Assembly: GCA_028564705.1 (NCBI GenBank)
Contig: JAPXFQ010000065.1
Coordinates: 1,798,001-1,862,000 of the forward strand
Reading direction: 5' to 3'
DNA: 64,000 nucleotides
Source of the DNA: Apricaphanius iberus
Lineage: Eukaryota; Chordata; Actinopteri; Cyprinodontiformes; Aphaniidae
A program made the position numbers and the translations under genes. Shown in pieces: positions 45,124 to 56,810 of this stretch; position 1 is the stretch's first letter; each line of letters starts with the position of its first letter. The notes under the pieces were generated by a model, which was not told the origin of the DNA, ran no database searches, and saw only the letters and a list, made by a program, of their open reading frames with translations.

Positions 45124-48100
45124 TATAAAATAAAGTTTTTACTTGCATCCATATTCCAAGGAGCTGTCCAATAGATGTTACAGAAACCAGCTGAAGAAAT
45201 ACAGTTCACACATCACATTTTAAAACTGATGAATGGGCCTCTAATCCTCCCCCACATTCGTTTGCTTCTTCCGTGGACAATAAGGTTTTATGACTCCAAT
45301 CTCCTGCTAATCTGGGGAGCACTTGTCTTCACCCAAGCACCCCAGAACAAACTCCGGTCTTTACAGATCAGTATTGTTCTGCATACAATAAAAGTACAAA
45401 AACTAATGATAAAATACAATATTTGTATTTACAATTCTTCTTACAATGTTCAACTCTGCTGCTTTATAGGGAGTATGGATATACAGATTTCCAAAGATTA
45501 TACCCTTATACTAACTTAATACCTCAAGAGACGTATTTTAAATCATTTTAATACTAAATTATCATTTCCTTTTTAGACTTGTACAGTTTCCTGAACTTAC
45601 TGCTGGACCTCAGCAGTAAGTATTAAAGCTGTTCAGGCTTTTCTGTATGATTATCTAAGTCAGTATTTCTCATACTTTTTAAGAGTGGGTACCACTTGAG
45701 AAATTGTCGAGCTCTCCAAGTACCAATATCATGACCAACCTAAACATACAGTAGATAAGGCTATAGACAATTAACAAAGAAGGCTTATTTACTCCTAATA
45801 AGGATTATTTATTGGTAATTGTTGTCAGCCACAGTGTTTTTGAATTATATATTTTTGAATTACTTTTATTTTCAAAAAATATTTTAGAACTTTCCTCCAT
45901 GTACCACCAGGGAGAGCTTGAATACCACTGGTGGTACACATACCACAGTTTCAGAATTATGGATCTATGTCACCTTTCCAGAACAGCTATTTCAGAGCAC
46001 CTATTTTTTCTAGAGTCGCTTCACCTCATTTACATGACGGAGGAATGGCTTTTTACGTGCAACTCTTCTATGAAGACCACTTCTTGCCAGACTTTTCCAG
46101 ATAGGAGATGGGTGTACCTGGGTTCCACCGGTTTCTGCCACTTCTAAACTGATGGCACTACTGGACATCTTTTGATTTCAAAAGGTAATAAGGTTGATTT
46201 CTTTTTCATCTGTCTTTTGCCAAACACTGTGTCTAAGATCCCGACCTTTGCCCGTTTCTTTGTGCTTATTCCAAAAAACCTTGAACAGCACATCTTGAAA
46301 CCCCAGTCTGCTTTGAAATCTCTGTCTGGGAGAGACCTTGCTGATGCAGTCTAACTGCTTTTTGTTTTGTGGCTTTGCTTGGTCTTGCCATGACATGAAA
46401 CTATCTTCCAAAACTTCACCCTGGTAGCAGAGTTTGGCTTTTCCTCACCTAGTTTTAAGCCTCCTACAAAACTGTTTCTATTTCGGTCGATGACTTCATG
46501 ACTTGATTCAACCTACTTGTGATACTGATGATCATTAGCACCTGTTTGGTATAATTGGTTAATGGTACACCTGACTATAATCCTACAAAATCCCTGACTT
46601 TGTGCTAGTGTATCTATAAAAATAACAGACATTTTATGTTTGTGTGTGTATGTTATCAGAAAATTTAGGCGACAGTTTTTTTGACTTGTCAGATTTTAGA
46701 TGATTCAACTGTTGTACTTACAGCTGTCTTCCACAGGAGAGCACTGCTTCCAAACCACATTCAGTCAAAAGCCTTGAAACGAAAGCAGACTTTAATTTAA
46801 GGTACATCTGATAAGTTGTTTATGGTTTTGATAAAAACAAATTGTAACAATGTTTTTACATCATTTTTATATCATGAACAACTCCTATTTTCTTTAAAAT
46901 CAATGTAGACGTTAGACGAGAAGAATGAGAAGAACAAACCGTCAGAAGACAAAGATCTCTTTCTCTGAATGATACAGACAGAGGAAGATGGGCAGGTGTG
47001 TCCTACATGGGGAAAATGGGAAAATTCTGCTATACTGAGTCAGATGGAAAATGAACTTTTTTTTTCTTGGATGTCTTTTGTGTTAGAGTACGTTGTTTGT
47101 GAGATAGCTGAATAAAACCTTATGTACATTTAAACACAAATAACAAGAAAACTAAGCCTGCACTAAAATCCGGAAAGAAGATACTTCGGTGTTATCTGTT
47201 TAAAACTTGAGCAGAAAGATTTTTCATGTCCTCTTTCAGCTGCTGTAAATGCTTAGAGGCCAGGGCTCTTTGGCACAGAGCAATTACCAGCTGCTCGGAA
47301 AGAAGGTGACTTCAGAGAAAAGATGTGCAATTATAATCTCAGAGGGTGATCAGCTGCATCCCTCTGCAGTGAACTCTTGAGATAAAGAAGACTGTTTGGG
47401 CTTGAATAATTGACCCAATGGCTGCCAGAAAACTCAAACAAAACCTTGAGAGCCTGGGTAGGTGCTGCATAATGTACTGGCTTATATGGTCAATTTCTGC
47501 CATTTATGCTGTCTCTGTTAAAGTAATTACTGAACTATTTTGCCTGTGTAACATGCATTTTATAAAAAAAAATTGTTCAATGTCCTACATATACAAAATA
47601 AGAGCATCAGAAAATGTTTCTACCTTCACATGAAATGTCTGTCTTAAATCGCCTGTGATTGTAAGAACAAGGACCTGTAACCTTTCATTTCTGTTAACTG
47701 TCATCTTAATTTTTTTTTTTTTAAATACATCAAAATACAAAACATACGCATTACTTTTTTAAATCAAAATATTCCAGGCAGCTGTCAGCTCGTCTGCAAC
47801 CTGGGTTGCAAACTCTGATCTATCCTGGTTATTTATAGATAATGTAGGTTTTTAAAACAGGCAAATTACACATTTAGAAACCAAATAATATTTCTTTCTA
47901 GGTTATTTTATCATTTTTAGGACGAATTTAAAAGGAAAATAACTTTACATTTTGTGAAATATAAATAAATATTACATAATTAATACAACTAAAAAAAACA
48001 TTTATTAGTAATGATAATGTACTGTATGAAGAATGTAGACATTTAGAGGAAAAACTTCAACCAACGTCAGAAAAAAGTCACAAAAAAAAGGTTTATTTTA

Positions 48101-48374
48101 CACTTTTAAAGTTGTTAAATAACTTTTCTTTTAATCTTTCAGTTTTCTTCCAAGGCTTTGTTAATTTTCTTGTCTGGACACCTATGAGATCAAGCTGTGC
48201 CACAAGCAAAACCAACTGATAAACAAACTGAAGGAAACACAAATCATGATTCTGCTAGTAGAGTATAATTAACTGAGACTGATTCAGTTTCATAGAAAAA
48301 CTTATGAAAAGATCTTAAATAGTTTTAATAATAGCAGTAAAAGTAGAGTTGGCGCACAATCTTTTATACATTTT

Positions 48375-48377
<3 letters not shown>
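45124..48377. other. flank, short splice-flanked open segments, no gene established
   Basis: Three segments have splice-like borders: 45577-45615 (TTTTTAG to GTAAGT), 46738-46802 (CTTCCACAG to GTACAT) and 46909-46966 (AATGTAG to a TGA in frame). The middle one reads ESTASKPHSVKSLETKADFN, the last LDEKNEKNKPSEDKDLFL, but their phases do not chain consistently. They may be exons of an unidentified gene or chance. The rest is AT-rich. Confidence 0.25.

Positions 48378-48419
<42 letters not shown>
48378..48419. repeat. TA microsatellite
   Basis: Twenty-one consecutive TA units, uninterrupted. Probably polymorphic and capable of cruciform formation. Confidence 0.95.
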
Positions 48420-48422
<3 letters not shown>

Positions 48423-49120
48423 TTCACTGTAATAAGTGAAGTAGAAATCCATAGAGAAACCCTATTAAATGAATAAATGTTGATGTATAACATATATGGA
48501 AAAATCCTGAAACATTTAGTTTAGTGTAAGCAATTAGGGTTAAAGGTTTTAACAACAAAATTACTTTATTTGTGTATTTTGAATTTAAAGGATATGAAGC
48601 TTTGTTTTAGTAAATTCAAATGCAGGTGGGAAAGAAGGACATTTGATGGACCTTAATAAAAAGTGGATTTAACTTGATAAATGATTTCCACATGAAATGG
48701 CAATTATTTTTATAAGAATTCCAGCAGTAGAAATTAGATGGGTAGCACAGATCAGATTGAACACATACCAATTGTTTCCTGCACAATATGTTTGAATAAT
48801 TTTGAAAACCACATTAGTATTAATTTACTGCACTGTACATCCCAAGCACTTTGAGGCGTTCATAAATCCAAGGAGAACATGAACATGGTAAAATGTTGAA
48901 GTTTGGAGCAGATTAAATATTCACTAGCAGGGACCACGCATCATAGATAGTGATTAAAGGTTTATTGACTGAACGGTGAGAACGGAAGTCTGGGAAGACG
49001 AGCCGATGAGGTCAGGAGGTAGACCCAGACAAACCTGAAAAAAAGAGATGTTAGAAAAGGCTAGGACTGTGAGTAGGCTAAAGGAGAGGTAGAGGATGAG
49101 GATGGAGGGAAGGGTGGAGG
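48420..49120. other. intergenic, no feature seen
   Basis: AT-rich intergenic sequence, turning purine-rich from about 48950. No gene, transposon end or RNA gene recognised. Confidence 0.4.
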
Positions 49121-49188
49121 GGATGAGGGTCGAAAGGGATGAGGGTCGAAAGGGATGAGGGAAGGGTTGAAGGGATGAGGGTCGATGG
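49121..49188 (+). repeat. purine-rich minisatellite of 16-bp units
   Basis: The unit GGATGAGGGTCGAAAG occurs at 49121-49136 and 49137-49152, followed by a shorter unit and GGATGAGGGTCGATGG at 49173-49188. The region around it is almost pure purine (A/G) on this strand for 150 bases. Confidence 0.8.
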
Positions 49189-49639
49189 GTCGAACATGTG
49201 GGTTCGAGGGGACGGAGCTTAAGGGTATGGAGCAGTAAAGAAGATTGAGGTAAGACCATGGATTGGGTCGGGTAGGGATGGGTGTGAACGAATGTGACAG
49301 ACGTTGAACGTGAAGCGAGCCTTGCTTATATAGATCGCTGATTGATAAGTAAGGTGTGAGATTTCTGGAAAGCCAGATGGATTGAATTAATGTTGATTAC
49401 TACATACGATGAGTTGATGCGTGGTCCCACTCCTGAACCTAAGTTAACATGTTAACTCCATTTATTACAAGCAGCATACGGACTGCCACGAGCACTTTCG
49501 TTCTACGATACAGCTGATCAAGACTGAATGTATAAATACTGCTGAACGGCTCAAACTGGCTTCAAATTTCTCAGGGTGAATGAAAAAAACATAAAATTTG
49601 CTAAAATAAGGTCCAGGTTGAAAAAAAAAAAGGAATTCT

Positions 49640-49815
49640 CCTGTAAGTCATTGAATTAAAGGTATATAGTTAAGATAACAGCTTAAAAAAGATAACTTTT
49701 TCATAGTAGTGACTCATATCTATATAAAACTGGATTGGATCTTGATAATTGATTCTAACTCTTCAAAATCTGAATCAATTCGATTCTTGAAATTTGAATT
49801 AACCCAACCCTAGTA
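49640..49815. repeat. dispersed repeat, second copy of the 22905-23112 segment
   Basis: Shares GTCATTGAATTAAAGG-like, GTTAAGATAACAGCTTAAAA, CATATCTATATAAAACT, GAATCAATTCGATTC and ATTAACCCAACCCTA blocks with 22905-23112. It is probably a fragment of the same hAT-like element without termini. Diverged by many substitutions. Confidence 0.6.
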
Positions 49816-51639
49816 CAGACTCATCGTTCAATACGCACGCTTGCACTGAAGCATAACTGTGTTGCACTTTAGCCAGCAGCAGATGCACCTCTGTAAACAA
49901 ACAGCGCAGCCCAGCCTTCTGCTTGCAGATGTTATGACTTTAAATTGAGGGCTGGAGCTGGAATACCTTATCCTATTGTGAATGTCCCTCATTTGAATCA
50001 CCAGCCTGTCAGAACATTAAGTCTACAGGTTTTCAAAAAACAAAGGAAGAAAGCATTACCTTCCCTGCCTGCCTTTTTGGCTATGAGACTATTATGGACA
50101 CTCACTTCATACCTCAGTATTACCATCCCAAAGATGTGATGGCGCATTCCATGCGATATCTAAGCAAAGTTCAGGTACATACAGCTTCATCGGACTGCTA
50201 TCAGTGGCTGATTTCGGATATGTAGCAGGTAGGAGACATGATCATGGATCGCAGACGGGAACTGTACATCTAACATCTGCTTATTGCCAACTTTGTTGAA
50301 AGAACATCAAAGATTAGAGGCGATGTGATATGGGGGTTGTTAAAGAAACATTTAAGCTAGCTTGCAGCACCCAGGCTAATAGCGTTAGCTTTGCTTAACA
50401 ATGTTTTGGCCATTGATTCTTCCCCTGGTCTCTCTTTCCTCTCTCGCTCATTGCTGTATGGTTGTACTCATATGTGTGGTTGTAAACTTGAACTTTCTTG
50501 TGTGTCAGTCGGCATTAAAATTCGACTGACACGGAGTTTATATGTTCTCACAAAAGACTCCAAAAGCCAAAAATAATTAATATATGATACCTTTTTTAAA
50601 CATCCTGATATATATTTCTCTAAACAGTGGTTTAACTGGGTTTCTAACCTGCAACCTGCTCTTTACATGTCACAAGTAACAAATTGTTTTACTTTGTTCC
50701 TTGACTTTGCTAAAAATGAACCGAACTGTGAAATTGAACCCCACGGTAGGTACTAAACCGAGACTTATGGAGTACTGCTACACACCTAGTACCGTTATTG
50801 AAACACTAGTTTTCATGAGGAAGCAGTTTATTTTCTTTTTTTTGTTGTTAAGTCTATTAGTGAGATATACAGCGCTGATGTAAACATTTATGTTTGTTGG
50901 GAGCACATTTGATTGTAGTATCTGGCAGCTGCAGGGAGGAAGAACCCGTGGAAATGCTCCTTCATGCATCTAGAATGCAGCAGTCTGCCACCAAAGGAGC
51001 TCTACAGTTCAGCAACATTTACATGCATGGGGTAGGAGACTCTGTCTATCAGAGATGTTATTTTGGCCAGAGTCCTTCTGTCTCCCACCACCTGCACTGG
51101 AAATGACGAATCCAAACCCCCAAAAGGTTGAAAAACACATCTTTTTTTAAATTTTTACTTCTGCCAATCTGAGCTGTTAACTGTCTTCAATTCATTCCAG
51201 CAGGAACAATCCTTCATGTGATTATCAGTGCTTCCAGAAGGGACAACAAATTGAAAGTTAATGCCTTTCACTTCGGGGGGCTTAATTGTACATGGTGTGA
51301 GGGAGGTCCTCCTCTCTTCCTCCGCAGCTTTAATCATTACAGCATCACTGTGACATTTTTAACTTTTAACAATATTTACATCAAATTATCAGAATCTGAC
51401 TGACAGCAAATTGAATCAAATCAAATGAGTTGGGATTGCATTTGCTCTTGGTGACCTTGTGAAACATTAGCTGACATTTCCCCCTGACATCTTCTGACAT
51501 TTTGGGTGAAAGAAATTGGGGCTTTCTAAAGCTGAAAGACCCGAATAAAACCCCAGAATAATATTCTACAACACCCATTTATTCCTTGGCTCTTTAATGG
51601 CACGATAAAATAATGGAATATTCTTCTTAAACAGTAAGG
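49816..51639. other. intergenic, no feature seen
   Basis: No gene or repeat boundary recognised. Open frames (49945-50139, 50391-50576) lack family features. Confidence 0.4.
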
Positions 51640-51780
51640 CTTTGGGACGTATGGTGCAGGGGTTAGAATGGGCGCTCCATGTGAAGAGGCCTCAGCCACC
51701 AATGCGGTTGTCCCCAGCTCCAGTCGTGTTCTCAACTACCTTTGCCGCATGTAATCTCTCCCTGTTTCTATAATACGTGG
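51640..51780 (+). mobile_element. tRNA-like SINE copy, degraded
   Basis: The stretch TATGGTGCAGGGGTTAGAAT then GGGCGCTCCATGTGAAGAGG and CTCAGCCACC, ending in CCGCATGTAATCTCTCCC, parallels the SINE at 52785-52905 in order and motif (a tRNA-like head then a CATGT-rich body and a CTCTC tail). The A-box TGGTGCAGGGG is near consensus; the B-box is eroded. Confidence 0.5.
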
Positions 51781-52302
51781 CTTTACCCAATAGTTAAAGA
51801 ACTGCCATCATTATGAAGTTTAGTCACACTACTGAATGAAACAAAAAAGTTTCCGTTGTTTTTGCCGGCTGTTCCAAAGGATCATGGAGAACTTGTGACA
51901 GTTCTTTGAGTTTAATCGGTCTCAGTGTCTCTTGAACTACTCCCGGCCTGACTCCATGATGTTGTGATCAGAGCCCTGTCGGGGCCCTGCCATCTGTTGC
52001 AGGTCTGCTCGTTGTTGTGGCTGAGGACAGCTGTTTATGACTCTGGCTCATCATCACGAGTTTCTGAATAAAGCTGGGAATGATAAGATGCTCCTTGATG
52101 GTGCTACTTGCCAGAAAACATCTTGCCCAAACTTTTTAACAAGGCAGGAGCCGATCATTCCAATCACCTGCATGACTAATTCTCCAAACCAACAACCCAA
52201 ACACGTAATTGTTTTACACTTTAAATCAATGTCTGGCTTAGTTGTGTTTGAGTTTAATTTTGCTACTTTGGCTTCCTGTCATGGTTTATTTTATGTTTTG
52301 AG

Positions 52303-52370
52303 CTTTTGCTCTCGCTTTTGCTCTCGCTTTTGCTCTCGCTTTTGCTCTCGCTTTTGCTCTCGCTTTTGCT
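52303..52370 (+). repeat. 12-bp minisatellite, 5.7 perfect units
   Basis: CTTTTGCTCTCG is repeated five times without a mismatch (52303-52362) plus CTTTTGCT. As the unit is a multiple of three, all frames stay open through it. Confidence 0.95.
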
Positions 52371-52399
52371 TGTCCATTTGTGTTTATATTTAATTGTTG

Positions 52400-52560
52400 A
52401 CCATCCATCCATCCATCCATTTAGTTTATCCTCGTAAGGTTCTGGGATCGGGAGGTGGGTTAGGGGTTTGGTACCCATCTCCAGCACTCATTGAAGGAGT
52501 GGCGGGATACACCCTGGAAAGGTCGCGAGTCCATTGCAGCCCAGCCAATCATCTCAGTTG
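52400..52560 (-). mobile_element. truncated SINE fragment (minus strand)
   Basis: (CCAT)n followed by GTTCTGGGATCGGGAGGTGG and ACACCCTGGAAAGGTCGCGA, GTCCATTGCAGCCCAGCCAA. Matches the tail half of the SINE at 59397-59767; the tRNA-like head is missing (5'-truncated on its own strand). Confidence 0.6.
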
Positions 52561-52784
52561 TTTTTGGCTTTCCCCACACGATCAGCAAATACATTAGACT
52601 TACCTGTTGCTCATTAAGTAATCAGTTCTCTCAGTATTTATGTTTCTGGTTACCTTTCACTCTTTGCTTCTTTCCTTTTAGTCCCTGTTGTCCCATGTTC
52701 ACTTCATGCCATTGTATCATAATTTTTCCTTCGTTTTAGTTTGTTCAAGGCTTATTTTCCATTTAATGATTCTTCATACGGGGG

Positions 52785-52905
52785 TCACGTAGCACAGTGG
52801 TTAGTTCAGGTGCCTCATGTACAGAGGGCTCAGTCCTTGACAAGATAGTCTCTGATCTGAGTCCTGCCTGATGGACTTTTGCTAAATGTCTTCCCCCACT
52901 TCTCT
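52785..52905 (+). mobile_element. tRNA-derived SINE copy
   Basis: The head GTAGCACAGTGGTTAGTTCA has an A-box (TAGCACAGTGG), then TGCCTCATGTACAGAGGGCT and a body ending in CTAAATGTCTTCCCCCACTT then CTC. Same family as 51640-51780. The B-box is degenerate. Confidence 0.6.
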
Positions 52906-54599
52906 ACCTCCTGTTTATGTGCTGTCTACTTTCAAATAACGGCCACTGTAGCCATAAAACCTGTATAGATATTTTTTTTCCGCAAAACTAGTTGCTTTTC
53001 TGCTTGGAGAGTTCCTTCTACCATTGCTTCTCTTTTTGGTTTGACAGAAATTCACACCTCTCGCACGACCCTCACTTCTGTCATCCTCTACCTCACCCTC
53101 AATGACACCCAGAACCTTGGCAGTAGGAGTCAGCATAACATCACTTGCTGTACTCATTTTTTAGAAACTGTTTAGTTAAAGATTAAACTTTGAATGTGGA
53201 TAAAGACAGCAAAACAGGAGGTTAAGCTAAGAAAATCAATGATCAATTTTACAGTAAAAGGTTTAAGATGGATTCAAACTCAGAAGTCTGATCTAGATCT
53301 CTGGGTCAGAACCAGCTCAGGTTAGCAAACATACCGAGGTCTTTAATTTGGAATGTGACAGTGATGACATTTCCAGCACAAAGCTATATTTAGCCATCTC
53401 CGCTAGCATCACCTGCGTCATTGGAGGGATGTAGAACAAGATGACATGACATGAAAATGACATGAAGATGTTGAGTTTATTTATCTGTCTGTGTCTGCGT
53501 GAGAGAGGCAGCTTATGTTTATACAAATAAAGTACTTAGAAATAATCACATGGGGAATGACTGGTGCAATATAAAAATATTATATTTATTGCATTGTTAC
53601 AGCAGTTAGCGTGGAGGGGATAGAAAGTTGCAGATAGATTTGTAATTTCAGTATAAAACAATGACAAACTATAGCAGAATAAAATAGTGTCATTACTTTA
53701 GAAAGGTGCTAGTATTAATTATACTTACAGCAGTGTCTCTAAGTCCTAAAGTCCACAGCAGTATGCTTTTATAGTACTTGCAAAATAGCATGCATTGTTA
53801 ATACTAGAACTACTTTAAAAAAATTTCTTGTGAAAAATACCTAAAATACAGAGCCCGCGCAGATTTGTTCTGGCCCTCAGCTCCATTGTTCTTCTGCTTT
53901 TGTTGTGCAGACATAATAAATGGCTTCAAACTTTGGCGCATTTTCTTACTTAGAGGCAGTTTATACGACGTTTCCATTTTTGTTTGAATTTGCAGGGGCG
54001 TTTACATGACAGGGTGAGCGCTCTGATCTCGTTGAAAACAATGTAGTACATATGCCCAGTCTTTAGATGGCAGAGTGCCACATGTATGCAGTGTTCTATG
54101 GATTCCCTGGAAAAGAGTTGAAGGATGGTTGAGTGCACAAGTCCAATATGCCGTGGGCAGCTGGCAGTGACGCCATCGTTTTCGAAAGTCCCATTTTGTT
54201 TACATAACAATAATTCACCCAGCATTGTCAGAATTCTCCGGAACTCTGTAAAGGTTGCGTTTTCGGCCCATTCACAGCCCGTTATTGCGTTAACGACAGT
54301 CCGAATCTCTGAGAAAAACCTTCATTTTGTTGAAAAACATGCTCATGTGACACAAAAAAGAATTGATTTATGGAAGTACATTATTACAGTTTCACTAAAG
54401 TTAAAAGTATATGTTAGTGTTTCTTATTGTGTTAGGCCAACATAGAAGGCCTTGCTGGTCCCAACAGCCCAACTTGCTTAAATGTCATAGACTGAGGGAA
54501 GTTAGAGTCCATGTCTCAGGTGTTCGTTTTTGTTCATGTAAAAATAGCAAAAATGAAAACAAAAATATTATAAAAGTTTCCATTTCTGAGTTCTAGGTT
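52906..54599. other. intergenic, no feature established
   Basis: From about 53950 to 54280 there are phrases such as TACGACGTTTCCATTTTTG and CGTTTTCGAAAGTCCCATTT, which look like a GC-poor transposon of the ACGACGTTT type, but I cannot set ends. It adjoins the piggyBac relic and may belong to it. Confidence 0.3.
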
Positions 54600-55030
54600 A
54601 ATCTTTCCTACTTTGAGAGCAGTAGTTACTCTCTCACAGAGTGTGTTTGTTTTTGAAGCATTTGCAGACCTAGTGACCATCGTCCCTGCATTAGGAGCAG
54701 GTGAACTTGTGACACTTATACCTGCTGCCATTTCTGTTGGTCTATTGTGACTGTATTGGCACTAAGTTTTCTGTACAGTTCCAGGCAGTTTCATGTCTAG
54801 AAGACTCAAAAACAACGTTCTCGTTCCTTTTCAACCTGTGCATGTCTTATGCATAATGTAGGCCTTCATGGCTGCCAGATCTAGCATGTTGTAAAATACA
54901 GCTATTCGCAACCTGTGAGTTCCTTGTACCAAATACATACGTGCTATTTGGTACAACACATCTACACCACAAGTTGAGAGCGAAATATCAGTATATGTAA
55001 ATATATGTAAATTTAGGAATTTATGCAAAT
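54600..55030 (-). pseudogene. piggyBac-type transposase relic
   Basis: On the minus strand, 55028 down to 54831 reads GVDVLYQIARMYLVQGTHRL then RIAVFYNMLDLAAMKAYIMH and KTCTG. This is the piggyBac transposase block around GVDxLDQMxxxYSVRRxTRRWP and VAVFYNMLDLAAINA. Further along, about 54740 down to 54640, a shifted frame reads YKCHKFTCS and CRDDGH with CKCFKNKH, matching the cysteine-rich C-terminal domain. The frame is broken and the catalytic Asp region is not visible. No TTAA-flanked termini were found. Confidence 0.7.
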
Positions 55031-56554
55031 TTGCCCAGCTGCTTTAGAGATTCTATGTAATTTCATGTGATTGTTTCAGCGTTTGATGTTCAAAGCAGGA
55101 AACACATATCTCCCAACGATGCATCTTTAATTAAAAAACATACGTTTTCAAAGTTCCTGAAAATCAGTGGGGGGCCATGCATTTCACCTCTACACCTTCA
55201 GTTACTTCCTACATGGTCCAACATAAATGAATACACCTCATAATACCATTGGTACGACACCACTGCTCAAAAATCCTTACAGAATCACACATACATCGTA
55301 GGCTGGCCTAGTAGCAATCAATTTCCAGAGTATTTAAAATCAGTAAGCTTGCATTCACAATCAAGAGTAGGAAAATAAGATCACGGATACTGTCAGATCT
55401 TAAAAATATAAGCAGATTTTAAAATATGAGTCAATATAGTTTTAAAAACTCCTCAAAAGTATATGAGTGTTTAACAGGTTTGTATAACACAATGTGCATT
55501 GTCGCCATTTCATATAAAACACAAACGAGAGGATAACAAAACCATAATTCAATCTAGCAATCATCACGGAAGAGAAGGGGTGGATCCCGGTTTGGGTAGA
55601 TCCCAGACAGGGCAACAGTCCATCGCAGGGCAACAAACATATTAAAAACACAAATAAAATGCACTTACCAACATTGATCTTCTCCACATCGCCTGCTTAT
55701 CTGAAAACAAAACACATCCGTCTTTTTCCCCCAGAAGACCTTAATGCTTCTGTACGGTTTATATGTCCAGCTCCATGATAAGTCATGTTTCGAGGTTTTG
55801 CTTCTTCAAAAGTCTTGAAAATGGCTTGGCAAGTATATCACCCACCAAATCCATCTCTTCTTCTCCCTCAGCCATCGTGGGTTAAAAAATGCACCACTGG
55901 TAGCGCTCGGTAAGCTAACCTAGCTAATGAATCTCCTAGATTGGTACCGTAATTCAGATATTTTGCTCTAATCCACCTTTCAGGCTCTCATAAGTGCTTA
56001 TCCAATCAGAAGACACGTCCATGTTGACTTCACCGTAACGCCTTCTAGCAGGCCTTTATGTCTCTGGCTCAGTAGGTGATTGGCTATCGCAACTGACTGT
56101 ATTAGTTTACTTAAGCATATGGGAGCCTGCTCTGTGGATTCTGAAGGCCTGGGCAGATTTTATACAACCTGACAACACAGCTAGCTCAAATATGATTGGA
56201 TATAACACTGAAAGCATCTTAACTAAGTGGAGTATCAGATTATATAAAGAGGAAAGACCAGGTGGAAGAATTTTGTTAAAAAAATATTTACAAAACAATT
56301 AATACATTTTGTTTTCTGAATATGTTTAGGTCTGCAGAGAAGGCCTTGCAGCCCCTGACGGCCTGCCACAGCTGAAATGCAAATGTCCCACAGTAAGTTA
56401 ATGGATGCCCATACAGAAATGTCTGGCAGAGAGTGACAGCAGGGCTGGCAGGGTGCACTGATGGCCCTTGACAGCAGACTCACAAGTGTGAAATGGCAAC
56501 AGGAAACTAAGAATTGAGGCTGCACATAAGTCTGCACAACGGAAGAGGATTTTA
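55031..56554. other. intergenic with SINE scrap
   Basis: At about 55600-55640 AGATCCCAGACAGGGCAACA and GTCCATCGCAGGGCAACAAA resembles the body of the SINE at 59397. No gene seen. Confidence 0.4.
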
Positions 56555-56810
56555 TGAGTCATTGTAACTTCTATTTAGTTTTTTGTAGAAGTTTTAGTTT
56601 TTCAAGATGAGCAGCACGACCTTAAATTTGATCCTGGATTTAATATGGAACCAATTAAAGCTATAACAGGAGAGCTGTTGTCTATCTTTTCAATATTATT
56701 AAGAATACTTGCTGCATCTTTTTGGATCAACTGAAGGCTTCTGATTACATTTTTTTAACACTCCTGGACAGGGTGTTTCTAATATTAGTTCAATTCAATT
56801 CAATAACAGA
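56555..56810. repeat. probable common fish repeat of uncertain class
   Basis: AAATTTGATCCTGGATTTAA, then GGAACCAATTAAAGCTATAA and TTTTTGGATCAACTGAAGGC resembles a repeat common in teleost genomes, by memory. I cannot assign class, strand or ends. Confidence 0.35.

Noticed and set aside
52303..52370. CRISPR-like array
   Set aside because: Units are contiguous with no spacers, and the genome is a vertebrate's.
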